Positions 49,100 to 58,200 of a stretch of 64,000 nucleotides of DNA are shown here, one piece after another. The translations under genes and the position numbers were made by a program. The notes under the pieces are model-generated. The model ran no database searches. It was not told where the DNA came from and saw nothing but the letters and a program-made list of their open reading frames with translations. How positions within the stretch are numbered: position 1 is the first letter of the stretch; the number at the start of each line of letters is the position of its first letter. Origin of the DNA: Oscillospiraceae bacterium (GTDB lineage: Bacteria > Bacillota > Clostridia > Oscillospirales > Acutalibacteraceae); contig JAKVOA010000001.1 of NCBI GenBank assembly GCA_022483045.1, positions 1,468,501 through 1,532,500 on the forward strand, in the 5' to 3' direction.

Positions 49100-50491
49100 T
49101 TACGATTCTTCCTGCTCAATCGCACTTTGGGCATCTTTCAGTGCAGAATCAATGTCCTTGTTATTGTCAAATACGCCCGGCAGAACATTGGTGTTCAGCT
49201 GCTCATTGACAGTAGGTGTAATGGAAACGGACTTGATTGCGCCGATTTCATCTTTGATTTCATTCAAAACATCAAAGGGGTTGGTCTTGAAGTATTTGAT
49301 GTATTTGTTGGTCTTATCTTGTGTAATGGTCTTGTCGGTCCACAGGCTCATGTTGGTTGGGTCAAAGCCGAGGATCTTCCAGATCTGTGTGGTGCCTTCT
49401 TTGCTCAGTTTCGCCCAAGCAAGCCACTGTGCAGCAAGGTCTGCATTCTTAGAAGTTTTCATAACAACTGTGCCGGTGCCGCCGATACCTACGGAGCGGG
49501 GCTGACCCTCTTTGTAGACAGGGCACGGTGCGATAGCCCATTTACCGGACTGATCAGGCAGGTAGTTCAGGAAACGGGACATGTACCACAGTGCTTTCGG
49601 GAAAGACGCAACTTTGCCATCGCCGACAGCTGCGTAACCTTCTTCTGTATCCAGCTGGCCGCCGGGAGAGTCAGCAGCAAGTCCGTCTTTCTTCCACTGT
49701 TTCTGCATAGTCAGCATATCTTTGATTGCGGAAACATTGACGTTTGCTTTGCCGCTTGCATCTGTGTAGTCGGTCTTGTTTTCAGCAAGGCTCAAAGATA
49801 GCCAATCGGTTCCGCCGGTATCTACATCTGTCATGGTTACTTTGCCGTTAGAGCCGGCCTTTACTTTCTTAGCGGCTGCGGTGTAGTCATCCCATGTCTT
49901 AATCTTCGTGTAGTCAACACCGTACTTGCTAAGGATTTCGGTGTTGTAGTACATAACTGTTGCACCAACGTGGGTCGGAATACCGTAGTTCTTTCCATCC
50001 TTAGAATAGATGCTCAAGCGGGACTGCACAATGCTGGACTTATACTGGGCAATCACGTCGTTCATCTCGCGGAAAGGAACGGTGCCGCTCAGATAAACCG
50101 GGAACTGGCCAATTTCGATATCGCACATATCCGGTGCGCCTGTACCTGTCTGTACAGCCATCTTCAGTTTATTGTGCATATCTGCGTAAGGGTAGGTGGT
50201 AAAGGTGACATTGATCTGTTTGTCGGGATGCAGCTTGTTCCATTCGTTGACCATCTCTGCATAGAACTGACTGTGTACATCGACGAAGTCCCACATCTCA
50301 AAGTGGGTGCCGCTGGAGGGGCCAACGGTCTTGACAACCGGCGCTTTTGAAGAAGTCGCCGTCTTGGATGAAGCAGCTTTGCTGGCAGCAGAGGTGCCGC
50401 TTGCAGAGCTTGACGTACCGCAGCCGGCGCAGCTGCCGACTACCATGGCCGCTGCCAACAGCAGGCTGACCATGCGATTCCTTTTTCTCAT
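49100..50491 (-). CDS. araN: Sugar ABC transporter substrate-binding lipoprotein (AraN type)
   Basis: Extracellular lipoprotein that binds the sugar and presents it to the permeases. The 463-residue protein starts MRKRNRMVSLLLAAAMVVGS with a lipobox ending at Cys21 (VGSC) or Cys24 (CAGC), then a Ser/Ala-rich linker and a family-1 solute-binding fold (ITQ-type helices, MCDIEIGQFPVYLSGTVPF, ATVMYYNTEILSKYGV, RSVGIGGTGTVVMKTSKNAD). The ATG at 50491 lies 8 bases after AGGAGGT; a TTG two codons upstream is too close. Neighbouring arabinofuranosidases point to arabino-oligosaccharides as ligand. Confidence 0.92.
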   Translation of the reverse strand: MRKRNRMVSLLLAAAMVVGSCAGCGTSSSASGTSAASKAASSKTATSSKAPVVKTVGPSSGTHFEMWDFVDVHSQFYAEMVNEWNKLHPDKQINVTFTTYPYADMHNKLKMAVQTGTGAPDMCDIEIGQFPVYLSGTVPFREMNDVIAQYKSSIVQSRLSIYSKDGKNYGIPTHVGATVMYYNTEILSKYGVDYTKIKTWDDYTAAAKKVKAGSNGKVTMTDVDTGGTDWLSLSLAENKTDYTDASGKANVNVSAIKDMLTMQKQWKKDGLAADSPGGQLDTEEGYAAVGDGKVASFPKALWYMSRFLNYLPDQSGKWAIAPCPVYKEGQPRSVGIGGTGTVVMKTSKNADLAAQWLAWAKLSKEGTTQIWKILGFDPTNMSLWTDKTITQDKTNKYIKYFKTNPFDVLNEIKDEIGAIKSVSITPTVNEQLNTNVLPGVFDNNKDIDSALKDAQSAIEQEES

Positions 50492-50521
50492 TTTCAATAC
50501 CTCCTGGTTTTAGAAAACCTG

Positions 50522-50543
50522 TAATTAAGATTATTCTTAATTA
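50522..50543. promoter_or_regulatory. Perfect palindrome (candidate operator) downstream of the araN promoter
   Basis: Nine-base arms TAATTAAGA and TCTTAATTA flank the four bases TTAT. The site lies between the -10 box (50568-50573) and the araN ribosome site, where a bound repressor would block transcription. The gene for a winged-helix regulator inside the operon makes it the best candidate ligand, but AraR or another protein is also possible. Confidence 0.6.
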
Positions 50544-50567
50544 TTTCGGTTTTCCTTTCTTATCGCT

Positions 50568-50597
50568 ATAATAGCACAGTTATCAGCACATTGTCAA
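50568..50597 (-). promoter_or_regulatory. Promoter of the araNPQ-GH51 operon
   Basis: On the minus strand TTGACA (50592-50597) and TATTAT (50568-50573) are 18 bases apart. The leader is about 70 bases and contains the palindrome at 50522-50543. Confidence 0.8.
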
Positions 50598-50992
50598 CTG
50601 CATTTTAGATATTTTTATTGATTTTTTATAAAAATAGCTTATTTCCAATTTACAATTATTTCATATATTCAATGCAAAGCACTTCTCTATTCTGGGACTC
50701 ATTATATAGTTAAGCATTTAGTTAATTATTTGCAATTTCCAATTTCTGCGAAATTCCTATGAAAACGGTTCCGATTCAGCAGGCCTTCAGCCCTTTTTAA
50801 ATACCGTAAAAAGCAAAAAAATCCTGTACTGATGCGGCTTTGCGCCAAGTGGAGGCGGGTATATTTTGTGCATCTAGGGGGGGCTCTCTGTATGCGCACC
50901 CCCACAGTCGCTCATTAACTTATAAATGAGTTTCACTAAGAAATTCTACCTTTTTCAGTAGCAGCAACCGACTGTTTTTTACTCTTTGACAT
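50598..50992. other. Gene-free region between the arabinose importer and the pilus operon
   Basis: About 400 bp, AT-rich in its left part, with no open frame carrying coding character. A cre-like sequence (ATGAAAACGGTTCCG, 50759-50773, one mismatch to the CcpA consensus) lies about 160 bases upstream of the araN promoter. A degenerate relative of the operator palindrome (GTTAAGCATTTAGTTAATTA) is at about 50709-50728. Nothing else is recognised. Confidence 0.4.
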
Positions 50993-51041
50993 AAAAAAAG
51001 ACCGAGCCATTTGCTGCAAAAAACAGCTCTTGACTCGGTTT
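50993..51041 (-). terminator. Terminator of the pilus operon
   Basis: On the minus strand the arms AACCGAGTCAAGAGCTG and CAGCAAATGGCTCGGT pair with some mismatches around a T-rich loop and are followed by a run of seven T. It lies 36 bases past the last sortase gene. Confidence 0.85.
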
Positions 51042-51076
51042 GTTTCTATCTTTATGTTTTATGCAAAGTTTCAAAT

Positions 51077-51676
51077 TTACTGCTGCAACGTGCAACGCAC
51101 AGTTACGCGCTGCTTACCACCAATAGTACAGGTAAAAAGAGTGAGATCCCAATTTCCCGCGAGCATCTGTTGCACATTAGCCGTCGAAATTGTCTCTATT
51201 CCTGATACTTTGTAGTTGTACACATGATTACTGATATCCGCAAACGTAACGGTATCACCAATGGAAAGCTCATGAAGCCTGCCAAAATGCCGTTGATAGT
51301 TGTGTCCCGCTACAATCAGCGTACCAGCTTCTGCAGAACCAGTATAACGGCAGGGAGAAATTCGCAGAGACGGATAATTCCAACTGTTCTGCACAGGGAG
51401 AGATAAACCAAGTGATGGTATTTTTATAATGCCAATATAAGATTGGCCCTTTACTTCCATCGTCAGCAGACTACTCTCGGCAATCCCTTTCCCGGTATAA
51501 TCAATCTCTCCTTGTGATGGTTCAGGAAACTGCTGGATAATAGAAGCAGCCACATCACTACTAGTCTTACCCGCCTGCTCATCCTGTATTCGATTATAGA
51601 GAAGCAAAGTTAACGAGGCAATAACCAGAACTGCTCCCAACACCATTAGGAAAGTTCCCACTTTATTTCTACGCAT
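51077..51676 (-). CDS. Second sortase of the pilus operon
   Basis: Membrane transpeptidase, 199 residues, with one N-terminal anchor (about 6-27) and the catalytic triad His125 (VAGHNYQRHF), Cys183 (LFTCTIGG) and Arg194 (RVTVRC). It lacks the C-terminal membrane segment of the class C enzyme next door and is short, so it more likely anchors the finished pilus or a subunit to the cell wall (housekeeping/class B- or D-like) than polymerises pilin. The ATG at 51676 overlaps the minor-pilin gene by eight bases and has AAAGGTA just upstream. Confidence 0.88.
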   Translation of the reverse strand: MRRNKVGTFLMVLGAVLVIASLTLLLYNRIQDEQAGKTSSDVAASIIQQFPEPSQGEIDYTGKGIAESSLLTMEVKGQSYIGIIKIPSLGLSLPVQNSWNYPSLRISPCRYTGSAEAGTLIVAGHNYQRHFGRLHELSIGDTVTFADISNHVYNYKVSGIETISTANVQQMLAGNWDLTLFTCTIGGKQRVTVRCTLQQ

Positions 51677-52607
51677 TACCTTTGTTCTTTCTATTGCAAA
51701 CACTCCACCCAATAGCAAAGAGCACCAAACCTCCGCATGCAAGCAGTGGTACTGGCCACCAGAGCTGGCCAGTCTGCGGTAACTTGCCGCTTGGGTTTGT
51801 TGTAGCTGGTACGGTGGGAATACTGTTAGTTATGGTAAAAGCAGTGCCTGCCTGTGCAACGCTTACCTGATACGACGCCGCAATATTTGTTTCTGCAATC
51901 TGCCAGGTACTTCCGTCTTTTGGCGCAGTCCAGGAATAGGACCAATTATTTGCACTGGAAAGAGTCTGTGTCGTATATGTCTGGCCATTTTTTAAGATAT
52001 CCACTGTAACGCTTTGCGGGCGATTGCTCTCTTTTCCTGTATCAGCCCAACGCTTAACCACTTTATATGCAGTACTTTCAGTAGATGGCGTAGTCGCCTC
52101 ACCCTTTGGCTGTGCAGTAATCGCATCGCTACCTATAATCACCAAAAACGGAGAAAAACGATAAATCGTCTTGTCAACTGTAACCGCGTCAGAAACAATC
52201 AGATAAACACCCTGTTGCAAATCGGAAAAATTCAAATTCCCCTGTTCATCTGTTGTCTTATTGACGGTTGGCGACAGCTTTTTCGCCGCAATTTCCCCCG
52301 CCAAGGTATTGGCAGCGTTGCTCCACTCGGACTTTAGCGTCAATCCGGAAAGCTTCACTGCTGAAATATCTGAGTATTTCTGCATTTCAGGGGTATAAGT
52401 GTAGGTAGTGCCCGCAGCCGTAGCAACACGGTACGCACGCACCGGCACGCTGCCCACCGCTGCATTTTCGTACCGATAGGTAAGATTCAGCGATGTACCT
52501 GCTGCTGCAGCTGCCTGGACCGGCATCAGGCAGATGAGCAGCGCATACAGCACTCCGGTGGCTAAAATAAAGAGGCGATGTTTTCTTTTCATGAAGTTTA
52601 ACGCCAT
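51669..52607 (-). CDS. Minor pilin / surface protein with LPQTG anchor
   Basis: A 312-residue secreted protein: basic N-terminus, signal peptide (RLFILATGVLYALLICLMPV then AAAA), a first domain of SpaA-like beta fold (30-170), a Cna-B domain with the likely isopeptide Lys in YKVVKRW and Glu in QIAETN, then LPQTG at 276-280, a hydrophobic stretch and a positive tail (CNRKNKGNA). It is therefore a substrate of one of the two flanking sortases. The start could be this ATG or the one at 52592; neither has ideal ribosome-site spacing. Confidence 0.88.
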   Translation of the reverse strand: MALNFMKRKHRLFILATGVLYALLICLMPVQAAAAAGTSLNLTYRYENAAVGSVPVRAYRVATAAGTTYTYTPEMQKYSDISAVKLSGLTLKSEWSNAANTLAGEIAAKKLSPTVNKTTDEQGNLNFSDLQQGVYLIVSDAVTVDKTIYRFSPFLVIIGSDAITAQPKGEATTPSTESTAYKVVKRWADTGKESNRPQSVTVDILKNGQTYTTQTLSSANNWSYSWTAPKDGSTWQIAETNIAASYQVSVAQAGTAFTITNSIPTVPATTNPSGKLPQTGQLWWPVPLLACGGLVLFAIGWSVCNRKNKGNA

Positions 52608-52615
52608 CCTTTCCG

Positions 52616-53446
52616 TTATTTGTCTTGTTGCCGCTTGCTTTTCCGCTTAGAGCCGGTCAGCAGCAGAATGAGCAGCAGCACCAGTATGGGTGCAGCTAAA
52701 ACCGGTGCTACCTGTACCGGATCTATCTGTATAGCATCTGCCGAAACGCTGAGGCTTCCTGCAGGATTTGCAATGCGCACTCCCCTCACCAGCAATCGGT
52801 GCGTGTTAATTCCATAAGGAGTACAAGTTACAAGTGTAACATAATCTTTTCCCGGAACGATCTGTAATTTGGAGGTATCATTGGGTAAAACGATCGCAAT
52901 CTGATCTACTTGATAAGTAAGGGTTTCATTGAGGACCTTAATCGTAAAGGTATCTCCCTCTTCCAACTTGTCAAGGTTGGTAAACAATTTCGCAGAGGGC
53001 AGGCCCCTGTGCCCAGAAAGGACACAATGAGTGCCGGCTCCACCGACAGGCAACGATGTACCAGCGATATGCCCAATAGCAACTTGTAAAACAGTATCTG
53101 ACGTACCGTGGTAAATCGGCAAGTCCACCCCGATCTTGGGAATTTCAATGCTGCCCATTACGCCGGTGCCACCAATATTGAGCAGGCTGTTATAAAGGGC
53201 CATACCTTTTGCATCCGGCGAAAAACTAGATCCTTTCTCTACAAGGGATGTATTGTAGTCTTGGGCGTTTTCCAAAAGCTTCTCATAGTCGGCTTTACTC
53301 AATTTTGCCACACTTCCTGTATAAGAAGCAATAGCGCGGGACTGATGAAATGAATTCCAGTAATTGCTGAGTGTTGGATACAGCAGCACGGAGAGGCCTA
53401 CGAAAAATATAACAAGCAAAAGAATCGTAGATCTTTTTTTCTTCAT
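52616..53446 (-). CDS. srtC: Class C (pilin-polymerising) sortase
   Basis: Joins pilin subunits by isopeptide bonds at the cell surface. The 276-residue protein has an N-terminal membrane segment (about 6-23), catalytic His146 (LSGHRGLP), Cys208 (TLVTCTPYG) and Arg217 (THRLLVRG), and a C-terminal membrane segment (247-264) followed by a basic tail; both anchors and the TLVTCTPYGxNTHRLLVRG block mark class C. The lid region reads SSFSPDAKGMALY, without the usual DP(F/W/Y) motif. The ATG at 53446 is close to GGGGGAGG. A GC-rich hairpin (53460-53499) precedes its ribosome site. Confidence 0.93.
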   Translation of the reverse strand: MKKKRSTILLLVIFFVGLSVLLYPTLSNYWNSFHQSRAIASYTGSVAKLSKADYEKLLENAQDYNTSLVEKGSSFSPDAKGMALYNSLLNIGGTGVMGSIEIPKIGVDLPIYHGTSDTVLQVAIGHIAGTSLPVGGAGTHCVLSGHRGLPSAKLFTNLDKLEEGDTFTIKVLNETLTYQVDQIAIVLPNDTSKLQIVPGKDYVTLVTCTPYGINTHRLLVRGVRIANPAGSLSVSADAIQIDPVQVAPVLAAPILVLLLILLLTGSKRKSKRQQDK

Positions 53447-53459
53447 AGGCCTCCCCCTG

Positions 53460-53499
53460 CCGCTGCCCGGCTGGGCCAAAGCCCCGCCAGAGACAGCGG
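53460..53499 (-). other. GC-rich hairpin in the pilin-sortase gap
   Basis: On the minus strand CCGCTG pairs with CAGCGG, then GGC with GCC and GGGC with GCCC, forming a strong bulged stem directly before the class C sortase ribosome site. There is no T run. It may protect or process the mRNA so that the pilin transcript is made or kept in excess. Confidence 0.55.
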
Positions 53500-53560
53500 T
53501 TTTTACATACTTTAGATTATTTTATTTGAAACGAAGGGGTTACAGCAACCAAAAGAAAAA

Positions 53561-55156
53561 TCAGCCTTTGTTTGCCATACGCTTTTTGGTGATGAGCAGA
53601 ATAGCTGCAACCGCCATCAGGCAGCCACCAAGTACATAGAAGATTGTGGTGCCCATGCCGCCGGTAGTCGGCAGAGTGGAACCAGAATTGTTCGCAATAG
53701 TGGCGCTGACAACACCTGTACCAACATTGCCATCAGTTGCCGCTGCTTCGTTTACAGAAATTTTCAGAGCAGTCAAAGCGCTGCTGGCGTTGCCGTCGGT
53801 CCAGTTCTGACCATTTGCAGTTGTAGCTGTAATAACCAGTTTTACATCGCTTGTCAGCTTGTTATAGCCCTCAGGAGCCTTGGTCTCGTTCAGATAATAG
53901 GTACCGTCATCCAAGCCTGCGACCTTGAACATGCCATCTGAACCAGAAGTTAAACTTGTTGCCTTTGCTGCTTCAGTCGTCCATCCAGTCACTTTACCGT
54001 CTGTAACTAGCGCGTAATTTTTAGATTCGCCAACTATTTTATATAACGTGAACGAAGCATCAGGCAGCTTTTTCTGAGTTGCGCCATCGACCTTGGTGGT
54101 ATCGAGCTCATATGTAAAGACAATGACCTTATCTGTCGGAGTCTTACCCTTATTGCCATCTCCACCCTGGTTCGGGTTGTTGGAATAGGTCAGGTAAACT
54201 TCGTTAGGGTTGCCGTCAAGACCGATAACCGCATTTTTGTTCAGGGTTGCATTGTACTTGACTGTAATTTTGCTGGTAGATTTAACAGCAGTAATTTTTT
54301 TGAGGTCATCAAACGTAACTGTCAGGTCCTGGCCAGTTACTGACTTTGTGAAACCGGTGGTGATTTCTGTGTTATCCACATAAACCTTGACAGAATCAGA
54401 GTCGATTGTCAAACCTGCCGAAGCGGTATCATGGAATACATAGTTATAAGTTGTGTAAGAATCATAGTTAGTAGGCAGGGTACCAATCAGCTCAAAAGGA
54501 ACGGCATCGCCAATGTTGTAGTCAGCAACATCGTTGTAACCAGCACCGTAACCGCCGTCTGTTGTATACTTAACGTTTTCTTTTACTTTCTTTTCTACAC
54601 TGGGTACGCTGGACTTAGGCTGTACTTCCACATTCTTTACGACCTGCAGAATAAAGCTGGTATAGGCATCATCCTTGCCTGTCTGCGTTGTATCCTTATC
54701 CTTTACCAGGTAGTAACCTGCAGTAAGGCCAGAAATGGTGTACTTGCTATCTGCATAGGTGCTTGTGCCAGCAACTGTGCTGCTCAAATTTTTACCAACG
54801 ACCTGCGCAAAAGCCTTTGCTTCTGCAGAATCATTTGTAATGCCGCTCATGGCTGCAGCGACATCTGCAGCAGATTTTGCATTGGTGAACTTTGAACCAA
54901 CGGTTGTGTCGGATTTCAGAGCTGTAAGCAGTTCATCGCCTTTTACACCGGTACCCCACGTTACGTTGGAGAGGACACCGCTGGTAGACAGGTCACCTGC
55001 AAACACCTGATAGGCTTCGTAGGTATGGTCCGCAGTGGCATTGTCCACTGTTACCTTGTAAGTTGTTGTATCTGCTGCGAATGTTGGGAGGATAAACATC
55101 GCAACTGTCATCGCCGCTGCCAGTAACACACTAAGCAGTCTTTTTGCTTTTTTCAT
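53561..55156 (-). CDS. Major pilin with LPTTG anchor (isopeptide-forming fimbrial subunit)
   Basis: Backbone of a sortase-assembled pilus. The 531-residue protein has a signal peptide (1-27, KRLLSVLLAAAMTVAMFILP), an N-terminal pilin domain, the pilin motif VEVQPK with the linking Lys181 (consensus VxVYPK), middle and C-terminal Cna-B-like domains, the E box YYLNETKAPEGY (420-431, Glu424), LPTTG at 495-499, a membrane segment and the tail KKRMANKG. Good AAGGAGAA ribosome site. A TATAAT box at 55180-55185, with a poor -35, might add a promoter. It is the most compositionally typical pilin in the operon. Confidence 0.95.
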   Translation of the reverse strand: MKKAKRLLSVLLAAAMTVAMFILPTFAADTTTYKVTVDNATADHTYEAYQVFAGDLSTSGVLSNVTWGTGVKGDELLTALKSDTTVGSKFTNAKSAADVAAAMSGITNDSAEAKAFAQVVGKNLSSTVAGTSTYADSKYTISGLTAGYYLVKDKDTTQTGKDDAYTSFILQVVKNVEVQPKSSVPSVEKKVKENVKYTTDGGYGAGYNDVADYNIGDAVPFELIGTLPTNYDSYTTYNYVFHDTASAGLTIDSDSVKVYVDNTEITTGFTKSVTGQDLTVTFDDLKKITAVKSTSKITVKYNATLNKNAVIGLDGNPNEVYLTYSNNPNQGGDGNKGKTPTDKVIVFTYELDTTKVDGATQKKLPDASFTLYKIVGESKNYALVTDGKVTGWTTEAAKATSLTSGSDGMFKVAGLDDGTYYLNETKAPEGYNKLTSDVKLVITATTANGQNWTDGNASSALTALKISVNEAAATDGNVGTGVVSATIANNSGSTLPTTGGMGTTIFYVLGGCLMAVAAILLITKKRMANKG

Positions 55157-55218
55157 TGTTACGTTCTCCTTTTCAATTAATTATAGAATATAATGTTCAA
55201 AGCGAAAGTTAGATGAAA

Positions 55219-58200
55219 TCAAGCCGTCCCCCTTCCCTTTTGTTTCCGCTTATGAATCAAATATGAGAAACCTGCTAAAAGGAGCAGCAGACTGCCGGCT
55301 AAGTAAACTTTACGCGTGCCGAAGCCGCCAGTCAGCGGCAAAATATAACTGGGAGTCACTGTATTAGTTGCCACAATTTCGCCGGTCTGTATTCCTTTAT
55401 TATTGGAATAACTGACTGCGTAACTGTAGGGACCAACTTCTTCCACTGTATAATAATAATTACTCCCGTTGGGGTCTATATTGTCTAAGTTTGGCCATGC
55501 ATACTGCCAACTATCTTTTGCATTCAGCGTAACAGGGTCACCTACTGCTGTTTTGTCGCCTGCGTCAACATAGGCAGTTGCTAAAGTGTAACCACTGCTG
55601 GTAACAGTAGGCGAGTCCCATTGGTTTGTCGTTACCGTAATTGTCGTGTCAGTTTTAATCTGGTTGAATGTGTAAGAAGCTGTACCGGATTGTGAAGAAG
55701 GACTCAGTGAGGCAACCGTGTTTCCATCTTGAAAAATTGTGAATTTTGCATTCCACTGACTTATATTTACTGTAAGGCTACTACCATCCGCAAGCACCAG
55801 TTTTGAAGTTGAAACTTCAATCTGCTGCCCATTTTGTGTTTTTTTCGTAACCAGCGTTACCGTGTTGCCATTCAGCTTTTTCGCCTGGCGGTAAAGCTGG
55901 AACTGCACATTTGTGCCATCCGTTGGCGTATAGGGTTTACCATCTGTTGTCTGCCAAACTTTACGCACTGATACTGAAGTGCAGGTATCCGAAATGTACA
56001 TACCGCCACCGTTGTTGGAAAAGAAGTGAATTTGGCTGTCACTAATGCCGCCCATACCTGCTTGTGACATAGCATTCTTCGTATCGTCTGCAGTCTTTCC
56101 TTCTGCCATCCATACAAAGTAGCTGTCAACCTGGGCTATTCCATAGCCCTCAGGTGCCTTTGTCTCGTGTAGGCGGTAAAGGACATTGTTTTGCAGCTTT
56201 ATCGTTTCATCTCTCAGGTCTAGTACAATTTTGCCTTCTGCATCGGTTGTAAGCCCCGTTTGAACATTTGACCAAGAGTATGTGCCATTGCTGTCCTTTG
56301 TATATTGCTGCAGTGTAAATTGTGCGCCTTGCAGCAACTTGGCATAGTCGTTACCGTCCACTTTATAAATAGTAATCTGTTTTTTCGTCGCTGTTGCGGA
56401 GGAGTCCGAATTCTTTAAATCAACTGTATTATCTGATTTTGTTGCTTTGCTGCCGGTAAGCTCTACGCTATTGCTAAGGCTGATATCGCCGGCGGCGCTG
56501 CCACGGTCAAAATTATAGTCGTAAACCAAGACACAGGGGGTACTGTCCGGCAAAGTAAAGGTCAGTATATGATTAATATCATCATACTGATAAGAATACT
56601 TAGAGCGATCTAGCTTCTCGCCACGATTATCCGGTTTTGTACTGTCATACTGGTAAAGGGCAACTTTATCTACCAGTAGTTCCGCACCGGCCGCGTTGCC
56701 AAGATTTAAGTTATCCTTCAGCCGAATGGTATCAGCACCTGTTGAAAGGTCTTTGCCCAGCGGATTCACTACTATGTTGTACTCCACAGTATTTGTGGGA
56801 TTGCCGTTTGCATCCAAAAGCTGACTGCCTGTCTTTACAACATCTGAAGTTTCGCGCTTGACGGTAGTAGTCTGCGAGTCCGTATTTGTCCCCCAAGTGA
56901 CTTTATTGGTATACTCCTTTTTCTCAGTTTTGTTGTCAGTCCAACTCGGGTCGTCTTTTATGGAGAGCTTGTAGGTTACAACCAGCTTCAAATCATCTGC
57001 ACTATCCGAGTTATATCCCCCTGCAATATGAATCTTCAAGTTCGTGCCGCTCATAGTTGCCGTTACGTTATTAGCCGCTGTAAAATCATAGTTTCCACTT
57101 TTTGTTTTTGTATAATAATCATTCACATAAATGCCGGCTGATACAGAACCGTCTACTAAATTAGCTCCTGTAGGCAGAACATCTGTTAAATCAACGGCAT
57201 CATTTGTCTTTCCTACATGCAGCAAAATACGATAATAGAGGGTATTGCCAATCTGTTTGTACTCCAGTGTTTTGTCACCACCCTGATAGGAAGTAGTCAC
57301 ACCATTATTTGTACTTATCTGTTTTTCCAGCGGTTTTTCCACCGTATGGCTATGGTCTGCCTTACTTGACTTTCCAGGTACCGCACCAGTGTTGCTGAAC
57401 TTCCAAGTATCCCCTGCTTGCATGCCGGTATAAGTCGCGTGGGTCGCATAAGTAACAGTAAGGTCACTGGTCTGCGCAGTAAGGAGTTTTATTTGGAATC
57501 CCTGCAGATGTGCAGTATCCGTAAAGTCTGTAATTTCAGTTGTGCCGTCTGCTTTGTACAGTTTATAATCTGTACCCCTTTTCAGCGTTGTTGAGCCTGC
57601 TGTCACTTGCAGTTGCTGCAGCATAGCGGCCGTGGTAAAGTGTACACCGGTATGTCCCTCCGGGTCGGTAATCGTATCTGTATAGACGAAATTGTCTACC
57701 GGTTTCACACCGCCCTCCGGTAGGTTGATAACAGATTTCCAGTTGTAATCAGCACCACTCTCTGTGGCGTTGGTTTCTTTATCAAAAAATTTTTCAACAC
57801 TAACAGCTTTGTGATTTACTGTAACATCCGTTGAAGCGTCGTAATCTTTGTTGTCTTTCGTAATCTTCGCGTCATTTGTTACTTTTGTTGTAGTTCCACC
57901 GGTTCCTGTTGGCACGTCTGTCGTATAGGTAACGGTATACGTATCTTTAGAACCCTTTGGAAAAGTATAGGGAAGCTTCACTTGCGTTTCAGTGCCGTTT
58001 GATGTTTTCATGGTCACTGTATCAGGCAGAGTAGCATGTGAACCATCGTTGGTTGTTATGGTGTCACTCAGCACAGCGCCCTCAATATCGACTTTGTCTG
58101 GATTCACCGTAATGGTCCAATGAATTTTACCGTCAGAAGAATCTTGATATCCACTCTTGCTTATTACTTTATTGGAAATGGTAACATTAAATCCTTGTTT

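Noticed and set aside
50874-50890. G-run (AGGGGGGG) near 50880 as a possible G-quadruplex or pausing site
   Set aside because: Only one continuous run is present; a quadruplex needs four G tracts.
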